Below are positions 26,260 to 34,284 of a stretch of 64,000 nucleotides of DNA, in pieces. The stretch comes from Neobacillus sp. Marseille-Q6967 (lineage in GTDB: Bacteria > Bacillota > Bacilli > Bacillales > Cytobacillaceae): NCBI RefSeq assembly GCF_946151075.1, contig NZ_OX267715.1, forward strand, positions 2,457,881-2,521,880, written 5' to 3'. How positions within the stretch are numbered: the first letter of the stretch is position 1; each line of letters begins with the position of its first letter. The position numbers and the translations under genes are program-made. The notes under the pieces are model-generated. The model was not told where the DNA came from. It worked only from the letters and a program-made list of their open reading frames with translations, and made no database searches.

Positions 26260-26690
26260 AGTGCCTTCATCGCCTCTACGAGAATATTTAAGACCATAGG
26301 CGCCATTTGAACGAGTACATAGCCGAGACCAGCGCCTTGCATTAAGCTGAATCCTTTTTCCTTTTGGTTAATCATTATCATAATTGCACCGCCTAGCACG
26401 ACGATCATTGCAACCGGATAAGATAGCGCTTGGATTAACGTAATAAGCGGATCAAATGCGTGCAGCATCTTATCGTAAAGCTCTGCATTATTGGCGGTCA
26501 CGGTTACGGCTGTAGTCGCTGCGAGTGCTGCTTTCGCCTTCAATAATGGCGCAACTGCCAGCGGAACAAGGACGCCAGTTTCACGAAATACCTTCTTTTC
26601 TTTATCTGTTAAATTTGCGCACGTACACAATTTTGAGCCTCGATTCATAAACTCCTTAATGGAATAAACCTCTTCTTTACGTCTGAACAT
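26256..26690 (-). CDS. two-helix membrane protein, VirB2/TrbC pilin-like
   Basis: 144 residues. A cytoplasmic basic N-terminus of about 45 residues with a CTCANL segment is followed by a hydrophobic, alanine-rich stretch (VLVPLAVAPLLKAKAALA) that could be a leader. Two hydrophobic helices come next (near 88-106 and 120-136), with a short polar NQKEKGF loop. This plan is typical of VirB2/TrbC-type pilins, but also of phage coat or holin-like proteins. It lies between the replication-relaxation gene and the M23 gene, overlapping the latter. Confidence 0.6.
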   Translation of the reverse strand: MFRRKEEVYSIKEFMNRGSKLCTCANLTDKEKKVFRETGVLVPLAVAPLLKAKAALAATTAVTVTANNAELYDKMLHAFDPLITLIQALSYPVAMIVVLGGAIMIMINQKEKGFSLMQGAGLGYVLVQMAPMVLNILVEAMKAL

Positions 26691-26705
26691 GATGATTTCC
26701 CCTTC

Positions 26706-27320
26706 CTATGCGTTAAAATCCGCCAAAGTATAAACTTGCGTTTGAAGCCCTTCGCTTAACTTTAATAATTCCTTGCGTCGATGCTCGGTCGTAGTTATCC
26801 AAACAAATTTCGGTGCCATCATTCCGAAAGCAAGCCGCTCCTTTAATATCCGATACTTCACGATTTTGGCCGCGTTCTTCTTCATGGTCTGCGTGTTATC
26901 GACCTCTACGATGGTATAAACGTCACCTTGCTTAAATAACGCATCCGGCACGCAGATAACCTTCTCCTTTTTCGAAGCTCCTTCGCTTATAATCCGTATT
27001 TCGTTTTTCCAGGACGACGGGCAACCGTAATTAATGTAGATATGATTTCGCATAATGTAGTGCTGGACGTTGCCGGTTGCTTTGCGGACTTTATCGCAGT
27101 TAACGACTGCCCGCCCTTTTGCATTAAGGTAATAGATGTTCTCACCGCTACGAAATACGCTTAAATAATCCTCCATTTGTTTTAAGACACGCTGCGCATT
27201 CCGATCACTCTTAAGATTGTGAATCCGCTGAAGCTGGCCGCGAGTTAGATAGTCAAGTTTCTTCAAACTTAGTAAAATACTTTCCTCCCGTTTTCGGCGT
27301 TTCTTTTCCGTGTGATACAC
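26706..27320 (-). CDS. replication-relaxation family protein
   Basis: 204 residues. An N-terminal winged helix (LKKLDYLTRGQLQRIHNLKS... VLKQMEDYL, about 20-55) is followed by an alpha-beta domain with PDALF and EVDNTQTMKKN, fitting the replication-relaxation (Replic_Relax) proteins of plasmids and integrative elements. The GTG start at 27320 follows AAGGAGG by six bases and lies 68 bp inside ftsK, so translation is coupled. The acidic D/E residues in the second domain may form a nuclease-type site, but this is untested. Confidence 0.75.
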   Translation of the reverse strand: MYHTEKKRRKREESILLSLKKLDYLTRGQLQRIHNLKSDRNAQRVLKQMEDYLSVFRSGENIYYLNAKGRAVVNCDKVRKATGNVQHYIMRNHIYINYGCPSSWKNEIRIISEGASKKEKVICVPDALFKQGDVYTIVEVDNTQTMKKNAAKIVKYRILKERLAFGMMAPKFVWITTTEHRRKELLKLSEGLQTQVYTLADFNA

Positions 27321-28557
27321 TGGCGTCCTCCTTCCTCGCCTTGATGACGATATGCTGTTTTAATTTAATATCGATAAATTTATTCGTAATAAATGGCGTC
27401 TGAACAATTCGGTCGCAGTCCGTTTGGTATATTCCTCGACCTGGCAATCCTGTTGGCAAAGACTCGGCTCCGCCTCGGTCCAATACGACCATGCTTTGCG
27501 TACTGTTTTTTAATTTGAAGCATAGCGCCCCGCTCGTGTTTGCTTTAACCTGGCGAGGAAATACATCGGCAGTAGGATATTGGGTCGCAAATATTAACCG
27601 ATAGCCCAAGCCGGCACCTATCCGCGCTATTTCTCCGAGCAGATACATCGCACGATCACGGTCTTCCTTTTCCTCGAATCCGGCAATCTCTGCGCCCTCA
27701 TCCACTACGACAAAATGCCGCTCCTTCAATCCGGCCTCTCCAATGTCCTCCCACCCGTTCGATAAGAAATGAGCCTGACGCTTTAATAAGTCCGTATGAA
27801 TGACCTCTAGTGCTTCGAGTGTTTCCTCTGCGTTCTTAGCGACCGTCTGCACCTGTTTGCACGCCATGAAGCGACTGAATGCCAGACCGCCCTTTAAATC
27901 GATTAGCGTAAACTTAACGTTATCTGGCTGATTATTTATTAACGTCGTGATGGCATTCTTTAGAAATACAGTCTTTCCATAGCGAGTCATGCCGGCCACG
28001 ACTAGCATCTGCAGCTTCTCGAAGTCATGCGTTACGAAGTCCTTATAAGTGACACCGATAGGCACCTGCCAGCCTTTTACCTTTACGAGTAGCTCGTCGT
28101 TATACAGCAGGTCGTTCGTAAGTCCTTCCTCAAAGACCCGCATAATAATCATGCCGTCATATTCCATTTCGATTTCTTTGCTTAGTTGTACGCGGTTGTT
28201 AATAATCGCCCGGATTTGATCTAGCAAAGTAGCGTCAAACTTTAGCGACTTGAAGTCTTGCAAATTGATCCGCCTTTCACTGCGGTTATTAAGACCGTCT
28301 TTAAATTTGCCGTATTTATTAAGAAAGTCCTGGAATTCGAGTCCTAGCGGGATTTTAAAGATATATTCGGTAAACTTGCCGGCTTTATTATGGTGACGCC
28401 TGTGAAGCCGCATCTTATCGTCCTTCTTGTGCAAGCCACAGTTCTCCGCAATCTTTATAATCTTTTCGGCATCATCGTCGCCCATGTTCTTCTTATAGTA
28501 GTAGCTGGCGCCAAGCACTCCGAGCATGCTGCCGGTTGATAGTATTTCGAATAACAA
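27253..28557 (-). CDS. FtsK/SpoIIIE-type DNA translocase or coupling protein
   Basis: 434 residues from TTG 28557, which follows AAGGAGG by eight bases. An in-frame ATG at 28608 has no ribosome site. A hydrophobic segment near residues 3-20 anchors it. The ATPase core has Walker A GMTRYGKT near 189-196, a DLKGGLAFSRF block, Walker B FVVVDEGAE near 282-290 and the ATQYP sensor. In integrative elements such proteins pump DNA to the recipient: single-stranded with a full type IV system, or double-stranded as with TraB of Streptomyces. The lack of other transfer ATPases here favours a simple machine. Confidence 0.88.
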   Translation of the reverse strand: MLFEILSTGSMLGVLGASYYYKKNMGDDDAEKIIKIAENCGLHKKDDKMRLHRRHHNKAGKFTEYIFKIPLGLEFQDFLNKYGKFKDGLNNRSERRINLQDFKSLKFDATLLDQIRAIINNRVQLSKEIEMEYDGMIIMRVFEEGLTNDLLYNDELLVKVKGWQVPIGVTYKDFVTHDFEKLQMLVVAGMTRYGKTVFLKNAITTLINNQPDNVKFTLIDLKGGLAFSRFMACKQVQTVAKNAEETLEALEVIHTDLLKRQAHFLSNGWEDIGEAGLKERHFVVVDEGAEIAGFEEKEDRDRAMYLLGEIARIGAGLGYRLIFATQYPTADVFPRQVKANTSGALCFKLKNSTQSMVVLDRGGAESLPTGLPGRGIYQTDCDRIVQTPFITNKFIDIKLKQHIVIKARKEDASVSHGKETPKTGGKYFTKFEET

Positions 28558-28821
28558 TCGCCTCGCCTCCTTCAATATCACGGAGTGATAGTTGTAGAAT
28601 TTACGCATGATGGCTGCGAATAGTAGAAGCGTTGTCGTAATAGAGATAGAGGCGATTTCCTACCGTACACCCTATCGTGATGCGACCGTTTGGTAATGCG
28701 TATAGTAAATGATATGGGCGATTTTTGTCCTTGTTGCACAATTTTTTGCGAAACTTTCGTATATTTTTGGGAAAGATGGACAAGACTGTCTACCAGTAGC
28801 GAAATATAGGAGGAGTAAAAG

Positions 28822-29061
28822 ATGTTTTCTATTTTCGGATTTGGTAGCGGAAAGAAACGTAGCAAGGTCGGAAAGCTGATCGATAAACACGGATATACGC
28901 AAGAGGAATTGCGAGAGTTTTCCGGAGTGAGCCGTAATACTATAAGTAAGGTTTGCAATGATCCGGACTATGTACCGTCGCCTGGCGTTTTAAAGAAGCT
29001 AATGAAGGCGATAAGAACGCTGGACCCTGCCGCCAAGGCTGACGATTATTTCGATTTATAA
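28822..29061 (+). CDS. HTH regulator, divergent from ftsK
   Basis: 79 residues. After a short FGFGSGKKRSK lead comes a Cro/CI-type helix-turn-helix (YTQEELREFSGVSRNTISKV, about 26-45) and a helical tail ending in DDYFDL. AGGAGG precedes the ATG by eight bases. It is transcribed away from the ftsK operon across a 260-bp region that contains the palindrome CGAAACTTTCG, a possible operator. It is a good candidate for the regulator of the transfer-type genes. Confidence 0.82.
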   Translation: MFSIFGFGSGKKRSKVGKLIDKHGYTQEELREFSGVSRNTISKVCNDPDYVPSPGVLKKLMKAIRTLDPAAKADDYFDL

Positions 29062-30005
29062 GCAATGTAAAAACCCCGCGCTTAATTGCACGGGGCTTAC
29101 ACCCAAACCAAGACGTAGAAGGTTGCCTCGGCATTCTTATTTTATCCAATTATCCGTTTTTAACACCCCGATACTGGAAATTATGCGCAAATTAGAAACG
29201 TCAAATCCGCCATTTTGGCCGGCCTGGCTTGGGGTCTGCGGAATCTTTAATGTTTCACGCAATTAGTAAACCGTATTAATTACGATTGTATAACGATGAA
29301 TAACGCATTCAAGATTATTACGGAGTATTTTATTTTTACGTAATTATCTCGATTCAAAACGTTGTCATATCAACGTTAATTTACTACGTAGATAATACGA
29401 TTATGCACGTTCTTATACATCCGCATTATACCGCCATTTACATGCGCCAGTGCCTCCGTATTTACAGGCCGGTTATGCATAAAGGATGACCGCAGGATAT
29501 GCAATGCAGCGCTTGATTATGCGAGCTGATCCTCCGACCCCTAGGTTTCGGAAAGGCCATCCCCGCCAGGCGCTCCGTGCTGATGTTAACGTCGGAACCA
29601 TGTCGCTGTGCTATCGTATGCCATACTTGCGCCAATATCCGCGCATATATCCCGGCAGTATTACGCCATATTACCCCGTAAATCGAAATGATTCCGAGTT
29701 CCTTCTATTATATACTACGTTAATGCGTTAAAGTAATGTAGACATGTTGCATTAGTTCAAAAGGAACATATTATATTTTGGAGTTATTACAAAACGTCTA
29801 TCTACTTTTGACTACCTTTAAATAGGTAGTCTTTTTAGCGTTACATAATCGATAGAACAAACGGTTATACTTCACATAAATCAAATTAGAAAGGTGTTGT
29901 TAAAAAATTTCAGAAATTGCAATACTGTTAATTGGCCTTATTCTAATCCCGATAATTGCGATTATTATATGTAGAATTAGTGAAAAAATTTAGTGTACAT
30001 TTTCG

Positions 30006-30080
30006 CCTAATCCACCCCGACCACATAATCAAATGCTTTCCGCTCAATTCGCTCGGATTTACTTCTAACCCAATTGAATT
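30006..30080 (-). pseudogene. YolD 3' remnant A
   Basis: The minus strand reads ERIERKAFDYVVGVD then stop, matching the C-terminal EYERIAFDDVVGV of the complete YolD-like gene at 30812. Upstream the frame is lost. Confidence 0.55.
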
Positions 30081-30123
30081 ACTATACATAATTGTCCAAT
30101 CTTACGGATAAACTTTAATCTAA

Positions 30124-30277
30124 GAGCAAGGCCTCGCATAGCCAACGTAATCCTCTACCTGCACTGAGGAACGTTTGCCTTGCTCACAGTAACGTGTAAA
30201 AGCCCCTAATCATAGATTATATTGGTACTACACTTCATTCCGGAATAACCGTCACTAGTTGGCGGTTTTTCTATGTC
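30124..30277 (+). ncRNA. candidate structured RNA ending in a terminator
   Basis: A perfect nested hairpin is formed by GAGCAAGGC/GCCTTGCTC (30124-30132, 30177-30185), AACGT/ACGTT (30144-30148, 30171-30175) and CCTC/GAGG (30152-30155, 30166-30169). It is followed 65 bases later by a hairpin with a T run near 30250-30277. The downstream half is duplicated at about 30570-30660 without the large stem. It could equally be a DNA structure such as a nicking site. No promoter was identified. Confidence 0.4.
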
Positions 30278-30470
30278 CTACCACTCGCTTTTATTCTCCC
30301 GGACTCAGCTCTAGCCAATTGGCCAAAAATACATAACAACGGAGAATGCCTTGCTCCGAATTGGTATAAAAATCGATTTAGTCGCCAAACTATAAACGTA
30401 CCAAGCACCCTTCCGCTTGGTAAAATTGTACTGTCCATCCTTTTCCGGGGTGGACGTTTTCTTTTCCGTC

Positions 30471-30560
30471 TCAATCAACGACCGCCACCCCGAATGCTAT
30501 CCGCTCATATTCCACTGTTTTACTTCTATCCCAATTGGCAACATAATTGCCTAATATTAC
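30471..30560 (-). pseudogene. YolD 3' remnant B
   Basis: The minus-strand frame ends in VEYERIAFGVAVVD, close to the YolD C-terminus encoded at 30812. The rest of the frame upstream is unrelated. Together with remnant A it shows repeated duplication and decay of the yolD 3' end. Confidence 0.55.
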
Positions 30561-30709
30561 GGAAATACTGGCTCGCAGTAACGCGTAAAAGCCCTTAATC
30601 ATAAATAAATATTGGGGCCACTTCACATTATCCGTCACTAGTTGGCGGTTTTTTAAATATCGCTTCAATGATTATGGGCATAATAACCGTAAATGCAAGG
30701 TGGTGAAAA

Positions 30710-30829
30710 ATGATGAATTGGTGGTATTCTCATTTTATTAATACAATTTTGTTCCCGATGCTATGCTTTTCTATCCCTTCTGCGTTCATGTTGTACTGCG
30801 CTCTTTCACTTTTAAAACGGGATAACTAA
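30710..30829 (+). CDS. 39-residue hydrophobic peptide
   Basis: AAGGTGG precedes ATG 30710 by six bases. The peptide begins MMNWWYSHFINTILF, has one continuous hydrophobic helix (about residues 9-35), and ends in a charged LKRDN. This is the build of type I toxin peptides, small holins and other membrane micro-proteins. Its last 18 bases overlap the 3' end of yolD on the other strand. Function is not known. Confidence 0.5.
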   Translation: MMNWWYSHFINTILFPMLCFSIPSAFMLYCALSLLKRDN

Positions 30830-31171
30830 TTGCTTTTCTACGACAACCACTCCGACAACATCATCGAAAGCAATCCGCTCATATTCGCCCGGCTTTACTT
30901 CTATCCGCAGCCGATGCGTAATCGGATCAACGTAGTGTATACGGCCGGTATAGTCCGCAGTGAAACCGTCAGACCACACCGTTATCTTTACCGCATAATT
31001 ACTCTCCATTGCGTAGCATATCCGCTGATCGAATTCCTCCGTCTGATATACGTCCAGTATCGGCCTGGCCTGGCGTTCTGCATCCTTATACATATCGCGA
31101 GTCATCGCAAATACCTCTGGCATAAAAGACGCAGCCATCCATTTAATTTTACCTCTATCGCGTATTGTCAT
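30812..31171 (-). CDS. YolD-like family protein
   Basis: 119 residues. The start (MTIRDRGKIKWMAASFMPE) and the later pattern of a beta barrel with GRIHYVDPITHRLRIEV and a final ERIAFDDVVGV match the YolD-like family. Such proteins often accompany a Y-family polymerase (UvrX) on mobile elements. No polymerase gene is present here. Decayed copies of its 3' end lie to the left. Its role in the DNA damage response is inferred from the family. Confidence 0.8.
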   Translation of the reverse strand: MTIRDRGKIKWMAASFMPEVFAMTRDMYKDAERQARPILDVYQTEEFDQRICYAMESNYAVKITVWSDGFTADYTGRIHYVDPITHRLRIEVKPGEYERIAFDDVVGVVVVEKQLVIPF

Positions 31172-31228
31172 ATCGTTCGCCTCCTCGTTATATTATATAA
31201 GAACGAGTGTTCTGTTTGTAATAAAAAA

Positions 31229-31256
31229 TAAAAACCTCCCGATTAAGGAGGTTTTT
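31229..31256 (-). terminator. terminator of the 31255 gene
   Basis: AAAACCTCC (31231-31239) and GGAGGTTTT (31247-31255) pair around a 7-base loop. On the minus strand the right arm overlaps the stop of the gene and the hairpin is followed by TATTTTTTATT. Confidence 0.8.
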
Positions 31257-31734
31257 ATTTGGTAGCTTGGTAAGCTAGATACATCGTTGTATCTTTAGGA
31301 TATCCACTCGCTAATTCTATTTCGTCGTATTCTAACTTTAACTCTTTTCTCAATTCGTTGTATTCTTTTACAACCGTAACAGCGAAATTATGGGCTGAAG
31401 TATTCGAAGAGCGATAAAAGAAGAAATCCATCCACTTTTCAATTAATTCACTAGAGGCATAGATTGCATTTTCATTTAATATTTTATTGATATCTTCTTC
31501 GCTAAATCCATCCATTCTTGCATCAAGAGTAATTGCTTCCATATTTAATCGAGGATCATTGTTAGCTAAAGCTCTCACCTGAAGGTACAAGGGTGAATAC
31601 AATGCTTTCAGTTTATTTTCTAGTTTTGATTTCTTATTTTTGTGACGATAAACTACGAATGTAACAAAATGATTTATTACTGCAATTGTTATGGCTACTG
31701 CTCCGGTAATAAAAGCGGGATATAGTGGATTCAT
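31255..31734 (-). CDS. hypothetical single-pass membrane protein
   Basis: 159 residues. An N-terminal hydrophobic helix (AFITGAVAITIAVINHFVTF, about 7-26) is followed by a basic stop-transfer segment and a cytoplasmic helical domain. That domain resembles the lone membrane-anchored proteins found at the ends of prophages and integrative elements. It lies nearest attR and has its own terminator, as cargo genes often do. Function unknown. Confidence 0.65.
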   Translation of the reverse strand: MNPLYPAFITGAVAITIAVINHFVTFVVYRHKNKKSKLENKLKALYSPLYLQVRALANNDPRLNMEAITLDARMDGFSEEDINKILNENAIYASSELIEKWMDFFFYRSSNTSAHNFAVTVVKEYNELRKELKLEYDEIELASGYPKDTTMYLAYQATK

Positions 31735-31982
31735 ACTTAGTACCTCGAATTATCATTTTTTAACTTTATTTTACAATAAAAGTGAGGTATTATCGATTAT
31801 TACGCATTTTATTTATCGGACTAAAGTCGTCATGACTCCGACTCAACTCAAATCGGTATCCATCTGTATATATCTCCGTATTGTCCGTATTCGACATGTC
31901 TTGACAATCCGCTGACTTTTCCGCAAAATAGCGTATGTAGGTTATTAAATTAGAAGCCGTAGGTCCTACGCTTACACTGTCG

Positions 31983-32016
31983 GTCAAGCAATCCGCTGAC
32001 AATGCGATGACATTGC
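31983..32016 (+). repeat. candidate right arm-type integrase site
   Basis: Partner of 15435-15469 (29 of 35 positions equal, same orientation), 29 bp inside attR. The inner CAATCCGCTGAC part occurs once more at 31905-31916. The 31735-32045 stretch contains no gene I would accept; the one long frame there crosses these repeats. Confidence 0.55.
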
Positions 32017-32045
32017 CGTTTGACACTGCGTATTACATAACGTAA

Positions 32046-32104
32046 AGTTTCCTAAACTGTAGGTCGGAGGTTCGAATCCTCTTTGGGACGTACAAAAGCC
32101 TTGA
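32046..32104 (+). repeat. attR, 59-bp tRNA-Arg 3' copy
   Basis: Perfect copy of 15349-15407. It is followed by TTTTCCAGGGCTTTTTATTTT, which with the end of the repeat (AAGCCTTG) forms the transcription terminator that would follow the tRNA once the element is excised. Confidence 0.93.
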
Positions 32105-32196
32105 TTTTCCAGGGCTTTTTATTTTGATCATTTTATTTTCCTACCTGAAAAAGGGAGACGCTCCTTACAGGAGACAGCATTTAGTTTCCCTTTTCT

Positions 32197-33312
32197 TTAC
32201 CCCACGTAAGTTAATTTTTTATCGTCACGATACACTTGGCTAATAGTTCCTCCACCGAGGCATTTTTCTCCATGATAAAAGACAACTGCTTGTCCAGGCG
32301 TTATCGCACGAATCGGTTCGTGGAAAGTGACTTTAACTTTGGAATCATCCAACCGTTCTACCGTTACTTTATTGTCCTGTTGGCGATAGCGGAATTTTGC
32401 AGTACATTCAAATGTATCAGGTATAGCACCCTTTGAAATCCAGCTTACATCATCTGCAATGATGCTATCAGAATATAGCATTTCATGGTGGAAACCCTGT
32501 CCAACATATAATACAGTCCTTTCAATATCCTTTCCTATTACAAACCAAGGATCACCATTGCCTCCAATCCCCAATCCATGCCTCTGTCCGATTGTATAGT
32601 ACATTAATCCATCATGCTGTCCGACAACTTTGCCGTCGAATGTTTCCATATTCCCCTTTTGTGCAGGCAAATAACCACTTAAGAACTCCTTAAAATTTCG
32701 TTCACCAATGAAGCAGATTCCTGTGCTGTCTTTTTTGGATGCTGTCGCCAAATTAGCTTCGGCAGCTGTTTGCCTTACTTTTGGTTTTTCCATATCGCCT
32801 ATCGGAAATAACACCTTACTTAACTGCTCCTCCGTTAATTGATTTAGAAAATAAGTTTGATCCTTATTTTCATCTTTCCCTCTTAACATGTGAACTTTTC
32901 CGTTTTCTCTGACCACTCGTGCATAATGTCCTGTAGCAACATAATCGGCTCCAATGCTCATGGCATAATCTAAAAATGCCTTGAATTTGATTTCCTTATT
33001 GCATATTACATCAGGATTCGGTGTTCTTCCCGACTTATATTCTTCCAGGAAGTAGGTGAATACCTTGTCCCAATACTGCGTTTCAAAATTCACGGAATAG
33101 TAGGGAATTCCTAGTTGATTGCAGACACGGATAACGTCCTCGTAGTCTTCTGTAGCCGTACAAACACCAAATTCGTCTGTATCGTCCCAGTTCTTCATGA
33201 ATATTCCGATTACGTCATAGCCTTGCTCTTTTAGTAGCAGTGCAGCAACGGAAGAATCGACCCCGCCTGACATTCCTACAACTACACGTGTGTCTTTTGG
33301 TGCTTTCTCCAT
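32197..33312 (-). CDS. mnmA: tRNA-uridine 2-sulfurtransferase MnmA
   Basis: Thiolates U34 of tRNA-Lys, -Glu and -Gln using persulfide sulfur. The 371 residues show the PP-loop SGGVDSS, the first catalytic Cys in NPDVICNKEIKF, the second in STGICFIGERNF, and the C-terminal beta barrel with GQAVVFY. It is full length and looks active. Its place next to a tRNA attachment site, away from cysteine desulfurase genes, suggests it may be a second copy in this genome. Confidence 0.93.
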   Translation of the reverse strand: MEKAPKDTRVVVGMSGGVDSSVAALLLKEQGYDVIGIFMKNWDDTDEFGVCTATEDYEDVIRVCNQLGIPYYSVNFETQYWDKVFTYFLEEYKSGRTPNPDVICNKEIKFKAFLDYAMSIGADYVATGHYARVVRENGKVHMLRGKDENKDQTYFLNQLTEEQLSKVLFPIGDMEKPKVRQTAAEANLATASKKDSTGICFIGERNFKEFLSGYLPAQKGNMETFDGKVVGQHDGLMYYTIGQRHGLGIGGNGDPWFVIGKDIERTVLYVGQGFHHEMLYSDSIIADDVSWISKGAIPDTFECTAKFRYRQQDNKVTVERLDDSKVKVTFHEPIRAITPGQAVVFYHGEKCLGGGTISQVYRDDKKLTYVG

Positions 33313-33381
33313 CTAGTTTTCTCCTATCATTTAATAAATACATTCTATTATCAATAATTTTTAGACTACCTCTGTTCTCTT

Positions 33382-34260
33382 TCAAATGCCCACTTTTAAT
33401 AATGTTTCTAAATCTTCTCTATTATAATAGTAGCTTTCATTACAAAAATGGCATTGTGCTTCAGCCTGTCCATCCGTATAGATTATATCTTGGATTTCTT
33501 CGCTTCCTAGGCTTAAAATAGCGTTCGAGATTCTATCTCTAGAGCATTCGCATTGGAATTGAACTGGGCTTTTTTCAAGAATGCTGACATTTTCTTCACC
33601 AAGTAATTGTTGAAGAATTTGTTCTGGTGTTATACCTTCCCCAATCATGGAAGAAATGGAAGGTATCGTTTGTAAACGTTCTTCAATTAAACGTATGGTT
33701 TCTTCTTCAGTGTTCGGCATAAGCTGAATAATAAAACCACCAGCTGCTTGAATAGTAGAGTCCGGGTTTACTAGTACACCTACACCAACAGAGGAAGGAA
33801 CTTGTTCTGATTGCAATAGATAAGAAGCAAAATCCTCGCCGATTTCACCCGAAGCAATGGGAACCTGGCCAATGAACGGGTGATTCAAGCCAATATCTTT
33901 GGTAATGGAAAGGATTCCATTTGTGCCCACCGCTGCTTTAATATCAAGTAAACCCTGCTGATTCAGCCCCGGGACCGCATGAGGATTTGAAACATATCCT
34001 CTTACTTCACCCTTGGCATTTGCATCAACAAGGATAGTCCCAATTGGTCCGCCGCCATTCATTTTTATGGTTAGCTTTTCTTCGCCTTTAAGCATGGCAC
34101 CAAGTATAACTCCTGCTGTCATTGAACGTCCTAAAACCACGGAAGCGACCCCTAGCAAATCATGGCGGCGTCTTGCTTCCTCAATCGTTTCAGTTGTAAT
34201 AGCTGCATATGCTCGCACTTGTTTATTATGAGCAATGGCTTTTACTAAATAATCTTTCAC
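33382..34260 (-). CDS. hslO: redox-regulated chaperone Hsp33
   Basis: 292 residues with the Hsp33 N-terminal fold and the C-terminal redox zinc site: CEC near 237-239 and CHFC near 270-273. When oxidised these cysteines release zinc, and the protein becomes a holdase chaperone. It lies between mnmA and a UPF0291 gene, on the same strand but with separate spacing. The usual Bacillus copy is elsewhere (near ftsH), so this may be an extra one; that cannot be seen here. Confidence 0.93.
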   Translation of the reverse strand: MKDYLVKAIAHNKQVRAYAAITTETIEEARRRHDLLGVASVVLGRSMTAGVILGAMLKGEEKLTIKMNGGGPIGTILVDANAKGEVRGYVSNPHAVPGLNQQGLLDIKAAVGTNGILSITKDIGLNHPFIGQVPIASGEIGEDFASYLLQSEQVPSSVGVGVLVNPDSTIQAAGGFIIQLMPNTEEETIRLIEERLQTIPSISSMIGEGITPEQILQQLLGEENVSILEKSPVQFQCECSRDRISNAILSLGSEEIQDIIYTDGQAEAQCHFCNESYYYNREDLETLLKVGI

Positions 34261-34284
34261 GTTAATCTCCCTTTATATATGCTA

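Larger units (their letters stand above)
29062..30709. other. repeat-rich non-coding region of the element
   Basis: No convincing full-length gene in 1.6 kb. Seen are a hairpin at 29069-29090 that could end minus-strand transcription, a perfect inverted repeat AACGTTG/CAACGTT at 29358-29377, and a strong plus-strand terminator at 29810-29836 (GACTACCT/AGGTAGTC). A start-less hydrophobic frame lies near 29909-29993. There are two duplicated segments with the same plus-strand hairpin (ACCGTCACTAGTTGGCGGT near 30250-30272 and 30639-30657), a further plus-strand hairpin at 30431-30456, and YolD remnants. Confidence 0.6.
15349..32104. mobile_element. integrative element in tRNA-Arg(CCU), about 16.7 kb
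   Basis: The limits are the two 59-bp repeats. Inside are a tyrosine integrase, a broken ligase, a leftward series of about sixteen small genes, a probable replication protein, iteron clusters, a folded non-coding segment, and an FtsK/replication-relaxation/pilin-like/M23 module with a divergent HTH gene. Codon use rich in CGA, GCG and TCG differs by eye from the flanks. I see no VirB4-like ATPase, no portal, capsid or terminase, and no classical relaxase. It may be a small integrative conjugative or mobilisable element, or a plasmid-like or viral type I do not recognise. Confidence 0.88.

Noticed and set aside
29486..29731. 81-codon plus-strand frame in the non-coding part of the element
   Set aside because: No ribosome site, irregular composition rich in Pro, Arg and Tyr, no neighbours in the same direction.
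31790..32026. 78-codon minus-strand frame next to attR
   Set aside because: It lies over the arm-type repeats and has no ribosome site; its sequence is explained by the repeated CAATCCGCTGAC blocks.
15349..32104. Reading the element as a standard tailed prophage
   Set aside because: No terminase, portal, capsid, tail or holin-endolysin set is visible; the M23 protein has no phage lysis context.
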